Assembly (NCBI GenBank): GCA_019828565.1
Contig: JAHDYR010000024.1
Location: forward strand, 124,001-188,000
DNA: 64,000 bases
Direction of reading: 5' to 3'
Source of the DNA: Carpediemonas membranifera
Lineage: Eukaryota > Fornicata
Part shown: positions 1-9,887 of the stretch, piece by piece
Numbering within the stretch: position 1 is the stretch's first letter
Layout of the letters: each line of letters begins with the position of its first letter
Notes under the pieces: generated by a model
Seen by the model: the letters and a program-made list of their open reading frames with translations, nothing else
Database searches by the model: none
What the model was told of the DNA's origin: nothing
Position numbers and translations under genes: made by a program

Positions 1-1
1 A

Positions 2-1516
2 GTCCCTACAACCAGCCTTGCCGTCGGTGACCTCACTGCGGTACAGCTCGCCCAGGCTGCTGCCAGAGTCCCTGCCAACGGTGCACTTTATGTCCAAAAT
101 GTCCACCTGGCCGACTCTGCTCTTCTCGACGCCCTTGTTTCCGCTGAGAACTCAATGAGAGGCCAGCTGATTATCTCCACTGCTTCCTCTCTCCGTGTCC
201 ACCCCGCGATGCTCGCCTCTGGGCTCTGTGTCGCAGTCGAGGAGCCACTTGGTCTCGCTGGCCAGGTCGCCCGCCTTGCCCCGGCGGCCATGCTTCCTGG
301 TCTCCCTGCTGAGGCTGCCAGGGTCGACATGCTGCTTGCATTCCTCCACTGCATCATCTGCCAGAGATCCCGAAACGCCCCCGAGGGCTTTGCCCGGCCC
401 ACTAGCTGGACGAGAGCTGACTACGCCGCCGCTAGATCCAGCATCATGCAGGCTATCCGGGATGTGTCCCAGGGCCGTACAAACGTCCCGCCCGAGGACC
501 TTCCATGGTCCATCATTCGCGAGCTTCTTATCCGTGCAGTTTATGGCGCCAAGATGGGACCAGGCACAGACTACGCCATTCTCCAGCACTATGTGGAGAA
601 TATTATGAGAGCAGAATCCTTTGATCCCGACTTCGAGCTCGACGGTGTCTCCATTCCCACGGCTGCCAACGTCCACTCTTGGCTCCATACCGAGGGAGAG
701 CATATCAACCACGCTCCTGAATCTATCGGTCTGACTGAGCATGCCACGATGAAGCAGGACACTGTGGAGCGTGAGACATTCACAGCTGCCCTCTGCCTCT
801 TGAGAGAGAGTGAAACGGGCGCTGGGTCGACCCCCTATGCCCTCGACTCGTGGATTTCTGTCCTTCGCGATGTCCTTGCCTTACCTATGCCCGAGGTTGC
901 TGATTCTAGCATCTCTGCTCTGCTTGCTTCAGAGCGTAGTGAGCTCAAGGCCAGCCTCTGTTCCATCAAATCAAACCTTGAGTCGCTCCTGGCAACTCCA
1001 GTCGGTAACCGAACACCCGAGCAGTGGAATCTGCACGGATCCCTGGCTGTTAATGTTGCTCCGGACTCTTGGGGACATGGTACTTGCGAGGGTGCCCTGC
1101 TTGATCTTATTGCGAAGTACAAGAACCTCCTCTACGCGTCTCCTGGGAGGATGCAGTTCAATGCTCTCTCTCGTCCCATTAGAATGCTCTCCGTTCTCCG
1201 ACAGACAACTTCTGATCGCGAGGAGCGCGCTATCGAAGAGCTTCATCTCGCCATCAGCTTTGAAGAAGTTGCCGGGGGCATCACCACCCAGGTCACGCTT
1301 GAGGAGTGCTCTGTTACTGACAACATTGTCTCTTTCGCCCCGGGCACCGCTGTGGTTGACATTACTCTTTACTGGACTGCTACCGATTCTGCTGGCTTTT
1401 CCATCCCCGTGTTTGGCGATGCTTCCCGGTCTGTCTTCATTGACACTGTGTCTATTCAGGTCAGTGATGCTGATAAGGACCTTTTAATCCGCCGTTCAGC
1501 TGCCATTCTGATGTGA
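2..1516 (+). CDS. DYNC1H1: cytoplasmic dynein heavy chain, C-terminal part (5' partial)
   Basis: C-terminal part of a cytoplasmic dynein heavy chain, the minus-end-directed microtubule motor ATPase. The open frame enters from the left edge and has no internal stop; the first in-frame ATG (155) is internal, so the start lies outside the window. Family landmarks are in order: QNVHLAD (AAA6 entry), MLLAFLHCIICQRSRNAPEG, then the cytoplasmic-class block VSQGRTNVPPEDLPW, AVYGAKM and RAESFDPDFELDG. The last ~100 residues (AIEELHLAISFEEVAGGITT ... SIQVSDADKDLLIRRSAAIL) match the C-terminal beta-rich domain. The 504 codons form one uninterrupted exon. The stop lies 48 bp before a gypsy LTR, so the native 3'UTR/poly(A) region has been invaded. 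Recognition rests on remembered family motifs; cytoplasmic rather than axonemal class is likely but not proven. Confidence 0.9.
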   Translation, partial: VPTTSLAVGDLTAVQLAQAAARVPANGALYVQNVHLADSALLDALVSAENSMRGQLIISTASSLRVHPAMLASGLCVAVEEPLGLAGQVARLAPAAMLPGLPAEAARVDMLLAFLHCIICQRSRNAPEGFARPTSWTRADYAAARSSIMQAIRDVSQGRTNVPPEDLPWSIIRELLIRAVYGAKMGPGTDYAILQHYVENIMRAESFDPDFELDGVSIPTAANVHSWLHTEGEHINHAPESIGLTEHATMKQDTVERETFTAALCLLRESETGAGSTPYALDSWISVLRDVLALPMPEVADSSISALLASERSELKASLCSIKSNLESLLATPVGNRTPEQWNLHGSLAVNVAPDSWGHGTCEGALLDLIAKYKNLLYASPGRMQFNALSRPIRMLSVLRQTTSDREERAIEELHLAISFEEVAGGITTQVTLEECSVTDNIVSFAPGTAVVDITLYWTATDSAGFSIPVFGDASRSVFIDTVSIQVSDADKDLLIRRSAAILM

Positions 1517-1564
1517 ATAAATGATTTCCGAGTGAGGTGGTACTCGACTGCCTTGTTGTCGTGT
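1517..1564 (-). pseudogene. retroelement integrase C-terminus-like remnant (part 1 of 2)
   Basis: If Gypsy1 and one GTGT duplication are removed, this stretch joins 8019-8122 on the minus strand and reads without a stop as a chain containing ELEPGQLVLLQPRAKN, then LLGPFKIVKIHDKAVEY. That resembles the C-terminal DNA-binding part of gypsy-type integrases (a 'GDLVLL...GPFKIV' pattern). It would be an old retroelement end abutting the dynein gene tail to tail. No start or upstream integrase core is recognisable, so this is a weak call. Confidence 0.35.
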
Positions 1565-1660
1565 TGTGGTTTGACTATACCTGTTTTACTGGGGGAAAAG
1601 ACTTCGACACAGGGGTGTCGAAGTCAATCCATAAATGTTCTTAAATTGTACTGACTGACA
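1565..1660 (-). repeat. Gypsy1 3' LTR
   Basis: Starts TG and ends CA; 96 bp, nearly identical to 7918-8014. Contains a perfect 11-bp stem (GACTTCGACAC, loop AGGG, positions 1600-1625) inside the repeat. Confidence 0.93.
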
Positions 1661-2526
1661 CTGCCCCTCCATGCTCAACTGACTTGAGTATGAATAACTT
1701 GTGCCGGTAGGCCTCACAGGGGAAAGCCTGTGCTAACCTACTTCACCGTTGGCGGCTGGGGAATAGCCCAGTGCCCGGGAAGGGTACTCTGCCTTAGCTC
1801 GGTAACCCTTGCTTCACCGTCGCTAACTGTGGGTAGCACAGCAGCCGGAACACCGTTGACATACTCTTACTGCCACGTAAGGGTGTCCGGTACAACCGTA
1901 GTTGTTCTGTGGTGACGTATCTCCAAATTGATTGACTCAGAATTTCGTGGTACCACTGTGTAAGTATTGCGTCATACGCTCAAGGGTTAGTCTTACCCGG
2001 GCTTACCGCCCTCCCACGGGCCATTACTGGGCCGTATGGTCGTCGATTAGTTCATTCGGATCCTTAAAATGCACAAATGGCTTCAGTTCGAAACCACCAT
2101 GGTATGCGGCCTTGAAAGCCCTCATTCTTACATAGCGTTCGAATAACGCCTCTAGAGGCCTCAAAGCCTCTTCGTTGCCGAGATATGGCCTTTTTTTGCT
2201 TTTCTCGTTCGTCGACAGTTGGGACGCCGCAAATATTGCTCTATAACACTAACAACATCAGTATTCGTCTCATAGACGTATAAATATCGTGATTTTGCGG
2301 ACTTATCGTCCTCAACAAGCGTTCATCGGGGTTCACCAAACGGACCCTTTCTCGGTCGGCGAATTCTGCCTAACCCGTCTGCTTTCGTAAATTACGCGTT
2401 GCACCATGCTATTCAGCGTCCTGACTTAGCTGTGTGGAGTCCTGGTCATGACCCAGGTCCTACGTTTTTGTATCATGTAACACGTAAATGAAGTTTTGAC
2501 CGCGGTTAATACTTCCATACGGCCTA
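1661..2526. other. Gypsy1 non-coding region between 3' LTR and antisense ORF
   Basis: No convincing coding frame on either strand. The first ten bases are the element's polypurine tract in minus-strand sense (GGAGGGGCAG). The rest lies directly upstream of the plus-strand ORF and could hold its promoter; no recognisable TATA or initiator was identified. Confidence 0.5.
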
Positions 2527-3861
2527 ATGGAGAACCTTGTGCATGATTTGGACGCACTGATCGCTGATCTTGCTGGCAATGACGGCAATCTGCCCGTTGC
2601 TGAACGTCTCCGCGCTCTGAAGCGCAAACACCAGTCCGTGCTCGTGCCGGACAGCACCGATATGCCCCAGAGACGTGCTCGTCTCGAGGAATCTTCCTCA
2701 GCACCCATTGTTGAGCCGTCATCGCCACAGGACGTCGTCATCGAGGTTCCTGCGGCTCGCGCGATCACCCGCCGGCACCCACCTGAGGATATCCGCCGCG
2801 TAACGGGTGTTGTCGTCGACGATGAAGGTACGCGTCGCACCTTGACCGGACGCGTCGTGGCTGTCGCCACTTGTTCTGCCCAAGCTGGTCATGCTGTCAG
2901 CACGGTTGAGGCCGCCCAGCGCCGGACCTCCAACCGCCCCGTCACCCGCCAGGTGCTCCGCGGGCACCTCCAAGGACCTCATCGGGCGGACCTGGCGGAG
3001 CGGGAAGCCCGTTTCCAGACCGTAATCGCTTCGGTCTCTGGTCGCGTCTCGAACTGCTTCGAGCTGCCCCTCCAGGGCATGCTGTCCCGTCTGAGGACCG
3101 GCCAGGTCTTCAGCGCTGGCGATGAGGCTGGGGACCTCATGACGCGTCAGTCCCTCTTGCTCCTGACGGACTTCGTCACCGACGCCGTCGTGGGCCGTGC
3201 ACTGCGGTCCCACTTTGAGATCGACTCACCTGCCGATGTTGCCCTCGCCGAGGCTCTGCTCGCCTCTGACGGTGTCACGTCCGGCTGTTTCTCCCGATCT
3301 ACGGTCGACGTCGTGGTAGCGACCCTGACCCGCATCACTCCCGATCTCGCTGATCGCCAGCCATCCTATCTCCGAACCCTGGCGAACCAGTCCCTGATGC
3401 GGATCATCATGATCTCTTCGCACCCTTCCTTGTACTGCTGTTGGATGGTGGCCCAGGCCCGTCGCGTCGACCGTCTGTCTGCTCACGAGGCGACACGGTT
3501 TGTGACGGACTACTACGCCCTGCTCACAAACGATCGCATCGCACGGATCGAGACCACGATCAGCGCTGCCGAGCTCGTGCCGCAGGTGTCTGACCCGTCA
3601 CTCGACTATGTGATCGTCGAGTGCCTCAGGCACATTGAGCTGTACAACGAACAGTTCCGCGAAAGCTTCACCCTTGTGGTTAAGTATCAGAATTACGCCG
3701 TGCCTGGACTCACTCAGCTCACGCAATCCATGTGCACTTGCCTCCCGATCACCAACTACCTCACCAATGCCCGTCTTTGGCCGCGTGTTCGCCCTGAGTG
3801 GCACCCTGAGCTGCTCCTGGCCCGGCTGCGCGAGTCTGCTGGTGCGATCGACGAAGAATAA
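2527..3861 (+). CDS. antisense 444-aa protein of unknown function inside Gypsy1
   Basis: Open frame of 444 codons with an ATG, on the strand opposite to gag-pol and between the pol stop (3913) and the 3' LTR. The predicted protein has a charged N-terminal ~60 residues (RLRALKRKHQ), an arginine-rich low-complexity stretch (residues ~50-160), then a longer, well-mixed alpha-helical-looking region (LLLLTDFVTDAVVGRALRSHF, LRTLANQSLMRIIM, TRFVTDYYALLTND). No catalytic motif or zinc finger is visible. It is convergent with pol, with about 50 bp between stops. Possibilities are an additional ORF of the element, as antisense ORFs are known in some plant gypsy elements, or a captured host gene. I do not recognise the family. 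Confidence 0.6.
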   Translation: MENLVHDLDALIADLAGNDGNLPVAERLRALKRKHQSVLVPDSTDMPQRRARLEESSSAPIVEPSSPQDVVIEVPAARAITRRHPPEDIRRVTGVVVDDEGTRRTLTGRVVAVATCSAQAGHAVSTVEAAQRRTSNRPVTRQVLRGHLQGPHRADLAEREARFQTVIASVSGRVSNCFELPLQGMLSRLRTGQVFSAGDEAGDLMTRQSLLLLTDFVTDAVVGRALRSHFEIDSPADVALAEALLASDGVTSGCFSRSTVDVVVATLTRITPDLADRQPSYLRTLANQSLMRIIMISSHPSLYCCWMVAQARRVDRLSAHEATRFVTDYYALLTNDRIARIETTISAAELVPQVSDPSLDYVIVECLRHIELYNEQFRESFTLVVKYQNYAVPGLTQLTQSMCTCLPITNYLTNARLWPRVRPEWHPELLLARLRESAGAIDEE

Positions 3862-3912
3862 ATTCTGTTGGCTGCCTTACCTGCCTTTTACAGGTACGTA
3901 TAAGTGGTAGGC

Positions 3913-6900
3913 TTATGCTTTTCCGAGAAATATATCTAACGCTTCGCAGTCCTTGACGTTCTCGTAAGGCTCCCAAGTGTCCTCGCATGGCTCATACCCT
4001 TTCCAGTGCACGTGGAACTTCCTATTCTTGATCGACTTCTCATTGGATGAATCGTAAATGCACTCGACAACGTACTCGGCATCAGTGGTCGCTGCCAGGG
4101 CCTGTGCTGAGTCGCGTGACAAGTCACCCTCGAAAGACCTCACGCGCTCGGATGCTACCCTGAACTCCTTACCCGAGTTCACGTCTCTCACATTGTATGC
4201 TACCGGTAAGTTGTCGACGATAACCGGGCTCACTAGCTGCATTGGGCCTCGCCAACCTGCCGCAAGCTTGGAAGGTGGCTTAGTCGGATACTTCACCAGC
4301 ACCCACTCTGAATCAATAACCGGCGGGGACCCAACCCGGTTGCGCGCGTCCTCTTGCATGGCTCGGATGCGTGCCGCGGCCATCTGTCTCGCGAGTTTCA
4401 CCGCCTCGCCATTATCTGCCGGATAGTCCGCGCTGTCATCTTGGCTCGTGAAGACAATCTCACTCGGCACTCGCATGTCGCTTCCAAAGATAATCTCAGC
4501 CGGCGTGAGGTGATGGGCCGCTCTGGGTGTTGAGTTAACAATAAATTGTGCCACTGGTAAACAGTCGACCCAATCCTCGGTCTGGAGCTCATACTTCCTG
4601 GAGCGCAAGATTCGTTCGATTCGAGAGTTCGCCCGCTCTACAATCCCATTGGACTGCGGGTGATACGGAGTTGTGATATGGGTCGAGAACCCGACTCGAC
4701 CAGCAAGATCCTCGAACAAACGGTTTGCAAACTGGCGCCCTCCGTCTGACTGGAGAACTCTAGGCGCCCCGTACCGTAGTAGCCACGTATTCGTAAATGC
4801 TCTTACTGCTTCAAGGGCCTTCGTAGTCCGTAGGGGTACCAGCTCTGTCCACCTTGAGGCCGTGTCAACCATTACCAAGATATAGCTGAAACCGTTGACC
4901 TCTGGTAGCGGGCCAATCGTGTCAATCGCTACCTTATCAAACGGAGTTACACTCGCTGTGTGCAAGTACGACCGCTTGGCGTCCTCTGGCTTCGCCGTGA
5001 GCTGACAGACTGGGCACTTGTTAATTACCTCTGCGACTTGGTCAATGGGGGCTCGCTTCCCTCTCGCCTTCAACAGCTCGACTGTCGTATAAAGGGGGAG
5101 ATGGGCTTGACCGTGGAGGTGAGCGTCATGGATCTCATTCTCTGTCGCGGTCGGGGTCTTGGACGCAGCAAAGACTCTGCTCAATCCATCCGCTGCTCCA
5201 TTATCTACTCCAGGGACGTGTCGTATTGTGAAGGGGAGGTCTGCGATCGATTCATACCACCTTTGGACCTTAGCGTTTGATGAACGGGCCATATAAATGA
5301 GATTACGGTGGTCGGTCAGCAGCGTGAAAGGGGTCCAGACCAGGAAACGGCGCCAGCGTTGAAGCGCGGAGACGATAGCATATGCCTCCTGTTCTATCGT
5401 GCTCCATCTTGTCTGCACATCGGTGAAGGCCTTCGACATATAACTGACAGGCTTGCCATCCTGCAGGAGGACACCTCCGATCCCTACGTCCGACGCGTCG
5501 GTCATCACCACGTGGCGCTTTGTCACGTCGAAGTGTTGTAAGATGGGTGCGGAACACAGTAGATCCTTCACCAGGGCCAAGGCTTTGGTCTGCTCTGGGG
5601 TGCCTAGCCCAATCTTACCGGCTGCTGCGAGTGCCAATGGTCGCGTGACCATGGAAAAGTGTGGCACGAAGTCACGGACGAAGTTCAGAAATCCCATGAG
5701 TGCCTGGGCCGCCTTTCGGGACTTGGGTAGCTTGAGCTCTTGGATGTCATGTACCCGGTCGGCAGCAATACCGTAGCCCTCACCTGAAACTGTCCAGCCA
5801 AGGAACTCGACTGTAGACTAGCCGAAATGTGACTTCTCGGCATTGAGGCGAAGATTCAGTTCATCCGCTCGCTTGAGGACCTTCGTCAGGTTGACGATAT
5901 ACTCTGCCTCTGTTCTTCCGAAGACTACGATGTCATCGATATAAATCAGGCAACTGGCTCCTAGTAAATCTGCGAACGCCCGCTCCATCGAGTACTGAAA
6001 GTGAGCACCCGCGTTCTTCAAACCAAACGGCATGCCCGTATACTGGAACTTGCCCCTCGGCGTATTGAACGCCGTGTACTGGCGCGAACGTTCGGACATC
6101 TGAATCTGGTGGTACCCTGCCGATAAATCTAGGGTGGCGAACACCTTGGATGCGCCTAACTTCGCTAAACACGTCTGTATCTCAGGGATAGGGTACTCGA
6201 ACGGCTCCGTCTCGTCGTTGATCTTACGGAAATCCACGACCATGCGTGTCTTGTCCGGACCCTTCGGAACCAGGAGCACCGGCGAAGCATATGGGCTGAA
6301 AGACTGCTCGACGTACTTCTTCTCGATTAGCTCGGCGAGATGTTGGTCGAATAAGTGCTCGCGCTGGTATGGGACGTAGTTAGACCGTGACGCGATCACC
6401 CTGTCCGACTTGAGCACAAGGTCATATGGTTCTAGATTGCTGAAACCTTGCCGGTCGTGGAAACAGTGGTCATAGCGGGCCAATATCCGACTCTGCTTAT
6501 CGTTCATATCCGCTCGCAAATTGTAGAGTCGTCTCTCAAGACGCTCGAGTGTCGATGGGAGCTGGGCGTCCTCTTCGATCGACGAGTCGCTCGACCTAGC
6601 TCCAACATGTGGAAGAATGCCCCAGTCCACCATGACTGCATAGTTCAAGAGCATGTCATACTCCATCTCAACTGCATACGCGGTCACCGTCGCCTCGACG
6701 CCCTTCGGGGTCATCGGCGACTTGTCCATGATTACTGGGACCTCATAAGTCGTGTCTGTCTGGATTCTGCCTCCGGGTGACTTGATGTGTATCGGGCTGG
6801 CTAGCTTCGTCGCGTTCAGTCCCGCTTCCTGAGCTGAGGCGGGGTTAACGAGCGGGATGTCCGCACCACAATCGAATAGTATGCGTCCCCATGCGCAGCC

Positions 6901-7902
6901 GTCCACTGCACCCGATACCACAGGCAATGATGGAGTTGTCTCGCCAGCCATAGTCCAAACGCGCGCCGGTGTCGAGTAATTGGTGTACTTACGGTCGTTT
7001 ACAGGAACTGGGCCTGTCGACCGGCAGAACTTGGCCATGTGGCCCAGCTTTCCACACTTTGCGCACTTGATCTTATCTCTCTTACAGTCCCGGGCGAAGT
7101 GACCTTGCTTGCCGCAGTTCTGACACTGCTTACTGGCTCTGTCGGGCCGTCTCGTATCAGGCTGGAAACTGGAGTGGTTGTACGCGTGCGGTGGCTCAGG
7201 AGCTTGGCGTTGGAGGGGAGGCTGGTCAGGTCTTGCCTGTTGACGTTCTTGGCGGCCCGGACGGGCTCTGCTAGACTTGACGCGGCTTCCAGGATGTGTT
7301 AACGACACTGGATGGAGGGATGCGTATGATTCAGAGATGAGACGAGCTTCCTCGAGCTTCTTGCAGATCATAAGAGAGGTAATGAAGGTCTCATCGAGCG
7401 ACATTCCTACTACGGCGTCTTTGACCTCCTCGCGGAGGAACTCGTCCAGGATTCCGTTCAGGAACATCTGGCGGATCGTAGCAGGCGCCAGATCAGGCTT
7501 GATGATGCGGTACCTTGTACGGAACTTGTCCAAGTACTGTGTGAAGCGCCCCGAATGGACGCCCTTCACAGAGAGCTGGAATAGTTGGCGCTGTAGGATA
7601 GCTGATTGAGGTTTGATGGCGTCAACGACGGCCTGGAAAGCTAGGTCTTCCGCTCCGGACTTTTTCATACGGACTTGCGGTGCGCGAAAAATAAGGGAGG
7701 ATGATGTCTTCTGTCTCCTCGCGCGGCGGTACACCTGCTTAACATCAACACCCGATGAACTGCAGAATGTTAGAACTGCAGGGCCTAAGCGCTTAATGAG
7801 GCGGCGCTTTCCACCGGCCTGAACATGTCTCGTTAGCTTTTCGTGAAATGCCAGAATGGCACTAATGCTTGGCTCGTTCACTGACGGGCCGTTTTCAGTC
7901 AT
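3913..7902 (-). CDS. gag-pol: Gypsy1 gag-pol polyprotein (one in-frame TAG)
   Basis: One continuous frame of ~1330 codons encoding Gag through integrase. Order from the N-terminus: capsid-like region; two CCHC knuckles (CQNCGKQGHFARDC and CAKCGKLGHMAKFC, ~7030-7130); aspartic protease with ILFDCGAD (Cys in place of the usual Ser/Thr); reverse transcriptase with YIDD (~5933-5944); RNase H (MTDASDVGIGG); integrase with a CPVC zinc-site half, DTIGPL, QSDGG and NGIVERAN (D,D,E); and a C-terminal chromodomain (FHVHWKGYEPCEDTWEPYEN). A single TAG at 5818-5820, directly after SHFG and before STVEFLGW, is probably CAG mutated; the frame continues unchanged on both sides. The start ATG lies 16 bp inside the 5' LTR edge, leaving almost no leader. 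Confidence 0.92.
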
Positions 7903-7907
7903 TTGAA

Positions 7908-7917
7908 GTAATATTAC
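7908..7917 (-). promoter_or_regulatory. palindromic decamer at the Gypsy1 primer-binding position
   Basis: GTAATATTAC, a perfect palindrome, is the first sequence after the 5' LTR in element sense. A usual tRNA primer-binding site would start TGG; none is present here. Role in priming or dimerisation is inference. Confidence 0.5.
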
Positions 7918-8014
7918 TGTGGTTTGACTATACCTGTTTTTACTGGGGGAAAAGACTTCGACACAGGGGTGTCGAAGTCAATCCATAAATGTTCTTAAAT
8001 TGTACTGACTGACA
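7918..8014 (-). repeat. Gypsy1 5' LTR
   Basis: 97 bp, TG...CA, one T longer than the 3' copy. Same internal 11-bp hairpin at 7954-7979. Very short for an LTR but flanked by a matching GTGT duplication. Confidence 0.93.
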
Positions 8015-8018
8015 GTGT

Positions 8019-8122
8019 ATCTTCACAATTTTGAACGGTCCCAGGAGTCCATGTAACTTGTTCTTGGCTCTGGGCTGTAGAAGGACGAGCTGTCCGGGCT
8101 CCAACTCCGTCTCTTGGAACTG
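8019..8122 (-). pseudogene. retroelement integrase C-terminus-like remnant (part 2 of 2)
   Basis: Minus-strand reading gives QFQETELEPGQLVLLQPRAK followed by NKLHGLLGPFKIVKI, continuing in frame into 1560-1517 once Gypsy1 is excised. The upper end is the LINE B target duplication (8107-8122). Confidence 0.4.
8107..8122. repeat. LINE B target-site duplication (3' side)
   Basis: CGTCTCTTGGAACTGG, identical to 26868-26883. It is followed immediately by an (AAAG)n tract, i.e. the (CTTT)n tail of the minus-strand LINE. Confidence 0.85.
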
Positions 8123-9220
8123 GAAGAAAGAAAGAAAGAAAGAATTTAATGTGTCCTGCTACTCGTCCTGCTGTGTAAGCTGAATGTCACAGTTTGTGTC
8201 ACCCCTTCGAGGAACGCCTAAGCGTGTTGGTACCTCTACAGAGCACACCTAACACTTCCTAAGAGGGCGTGAACAACGGCCGTCAAGGCCTAGCTGGTAC
8301 GCTAGAGGGATCCTATACATGGCCACATTAATACCCCCAAAGTTAGGCTAACCCAGGTCTTACTCTTAGGGGCCCTTTGGGTCCCAGGTCTGCCTGGCAC
8401 CTACAAAGCCTTGCCCTGCACGCTGCTGTCAGGGGACCTTCCGTACGTTTCCCCTCTCCCCCGGGTCCCCTAGGGAGGTCCTGGAGTTTCCTCGACCCGC
8501 TCGCCATGTTTCAGGCACCCGCCAGGGCGGGGTCGGGTCTAGAGTTCGCCGTACCAGCTGGGCCGGGTTAGGAACCCACCGACGCCGCGTAGGTAGACTT
8601 CCACGGACTTGCCGGCTGCGTTCGGGCTCATCTAGCGCTGTCCGATTTCACTCCAGGTTCCCATTATCGGGGGGGAGCTCCCAGGGGCGGTTGCCACGTC
8701 TTCCAGTGTTCCTGGCTAGGCGCCGGGCCACATCAGGATGGCCCTGCCTTCCCGGCAGGTTACCGACGGAGTGGGTAGCTTCTTGCGTCATCCAGTACCT
8801 CCGCCAGTCTGCCATGCATCATCCTCCTGGTGCGCCCCCCACTGTGTGGGGAGGGGGTACCCCTTGCGCGCCGGAGGGATGCGCCGGACAGCTTGTCCGG
8901 ACGCTTGCGCCCTACTGGCCCAGCTGTTTTGCCAGGCCTTCCCTATTTCGTGCTTGTTGTATGCGGTTGTCCCTTAGTGGTCCTTTGCAGCCTTCCCTCC
9001 GCCTGGCGCTACCGGAACATGTGGTGTTGTCCTCATTGGTTCCAGGCCCGCTGCGCTTGGGGTCGGTGCTCGGGCCACCTTTCCAGGCCGCCCTGTGGGT
9101 TGGGCCTGTCCCCTCTTGGTGGTGGGGGAGTTGTTTCAAGTGTGATGCAGGCATCAGAGTGCTCCCTTGCTGCGTGGGTTGGGTTGGGTGTGCGGCCGGG
9201 CGCTACCGGAACATGTGGGG
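8123..9220 (-). other. LINE B 3'UTR, distal half
   Basis: No supported gene. Ends in an (AAAG)n tract on the plus strand. Contains repeated copies of a motif (CTACCGGAACATGTGG, at ~9005 and ~9203) paired with GGTTCCAGG ~15-30 bp away, which fold as a hairpin on the element strand. Confidence 0.6.
9208..9220. repeat. LINE A target-site duplication (3' side)
   Basis: GGAACATGTGGGG, repeated exactly at 16633-16645. It is followed by AAAGAAAGAAAG, the LINE A tail read on the opposite strand. Confidence 0.85.
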
Positions 9221-9887
9221 AAAGAAAGAAAGAAATTTATGGTGCTTGGATTCTGACCCCGGACTGAGCTTGTTTCCCGTTGTCTTGGAGCTGAGTGCCC
9301 CGGGGTACTGCCTATTTCCCGTGGCAAACTGGTCAGCAGCGTTTGCCTTGGGCTTTCGGTGCTACTGTCTCCGCGGAAAGCCGATTCCAATCGCCCCAGA
9401 GGCCCTGCGGCCATCTCCGTGCAAATATGCTTTCCTGTCTCCCTGAAAGTCCGGCAACTATCCGGGGAGCCTGGGGGTCTGTCCTCGGGGCATTGACAGG
9501 CAGGATCGTCCTGCAGAACCTTGACTATGACACTCCTTGCTTCCCTGCAGTCCTTGTAGAGCCGTTCAGCCACGGCACCCTCTCGTCTGTCCGGTTCCCC
9601 AATTCCATGCCCCCTCGACTCTGTTAAGAAGCCTACCCGAAGGCGGGGAAAGTGACTAAGTCCATGCTGTCTACCCCGGTTAGGTGGCGTGGGTCAGGGC
9701 ATGGGTGGTGTACCCCCAGGCACTAGGCCTGGTTGTCCTGTTACCCCTTACAACATTTCGCTTGCACTACATGTCCTTGGTTTCCCATGTCGTTAACAAG
9801 GGCGGCAGGGGCACCTGTGCCCCTCCGACCCCCGTGGCCAGTCCCTGCAGTTTCCTTGGGGTCCCAACGAGTGGTGCAACCATATGG
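9221..9887 (-). other. LINE A 3'UTR
   Basis: Non-coding 3' portion ending in the (TTTC)n tail. No convincing frame seen. Confidence 0.55.

Larger units (their letters stand above)
1565..8014 (-). mobile_element. Gypsy1: Ty3/gypsy chromovirus-type LTR retrotransposon
   Basis: Complete element bounded by direct 96/97-bp repeats and a 4-bp duplication GTGT (1561-1564 and 8015-8018). Internally it holds a gag-pol frame on the minus strand ending in a chromodomain, a purine-rich tract next to the 3' LTR (reverse complement of 1661-1670) and an unusual palindrome at the primer-binding position. A long plus-strand ORF fills the space between the pol end and the 3' LTR. The two LTRs differ by a single T, and gag-pol is broken only by one TAG, so insertion was recent. 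Confidence 0.93.

Noticed and set aside
8691-9446. 251-codon plus-strand frame
   Set aside because: Lies in the LINE 3'UTR and crosses the LINE A/LINE B junction; composition is Cys/Trp/Pro-rich as in a G/C-rich shadow frame.
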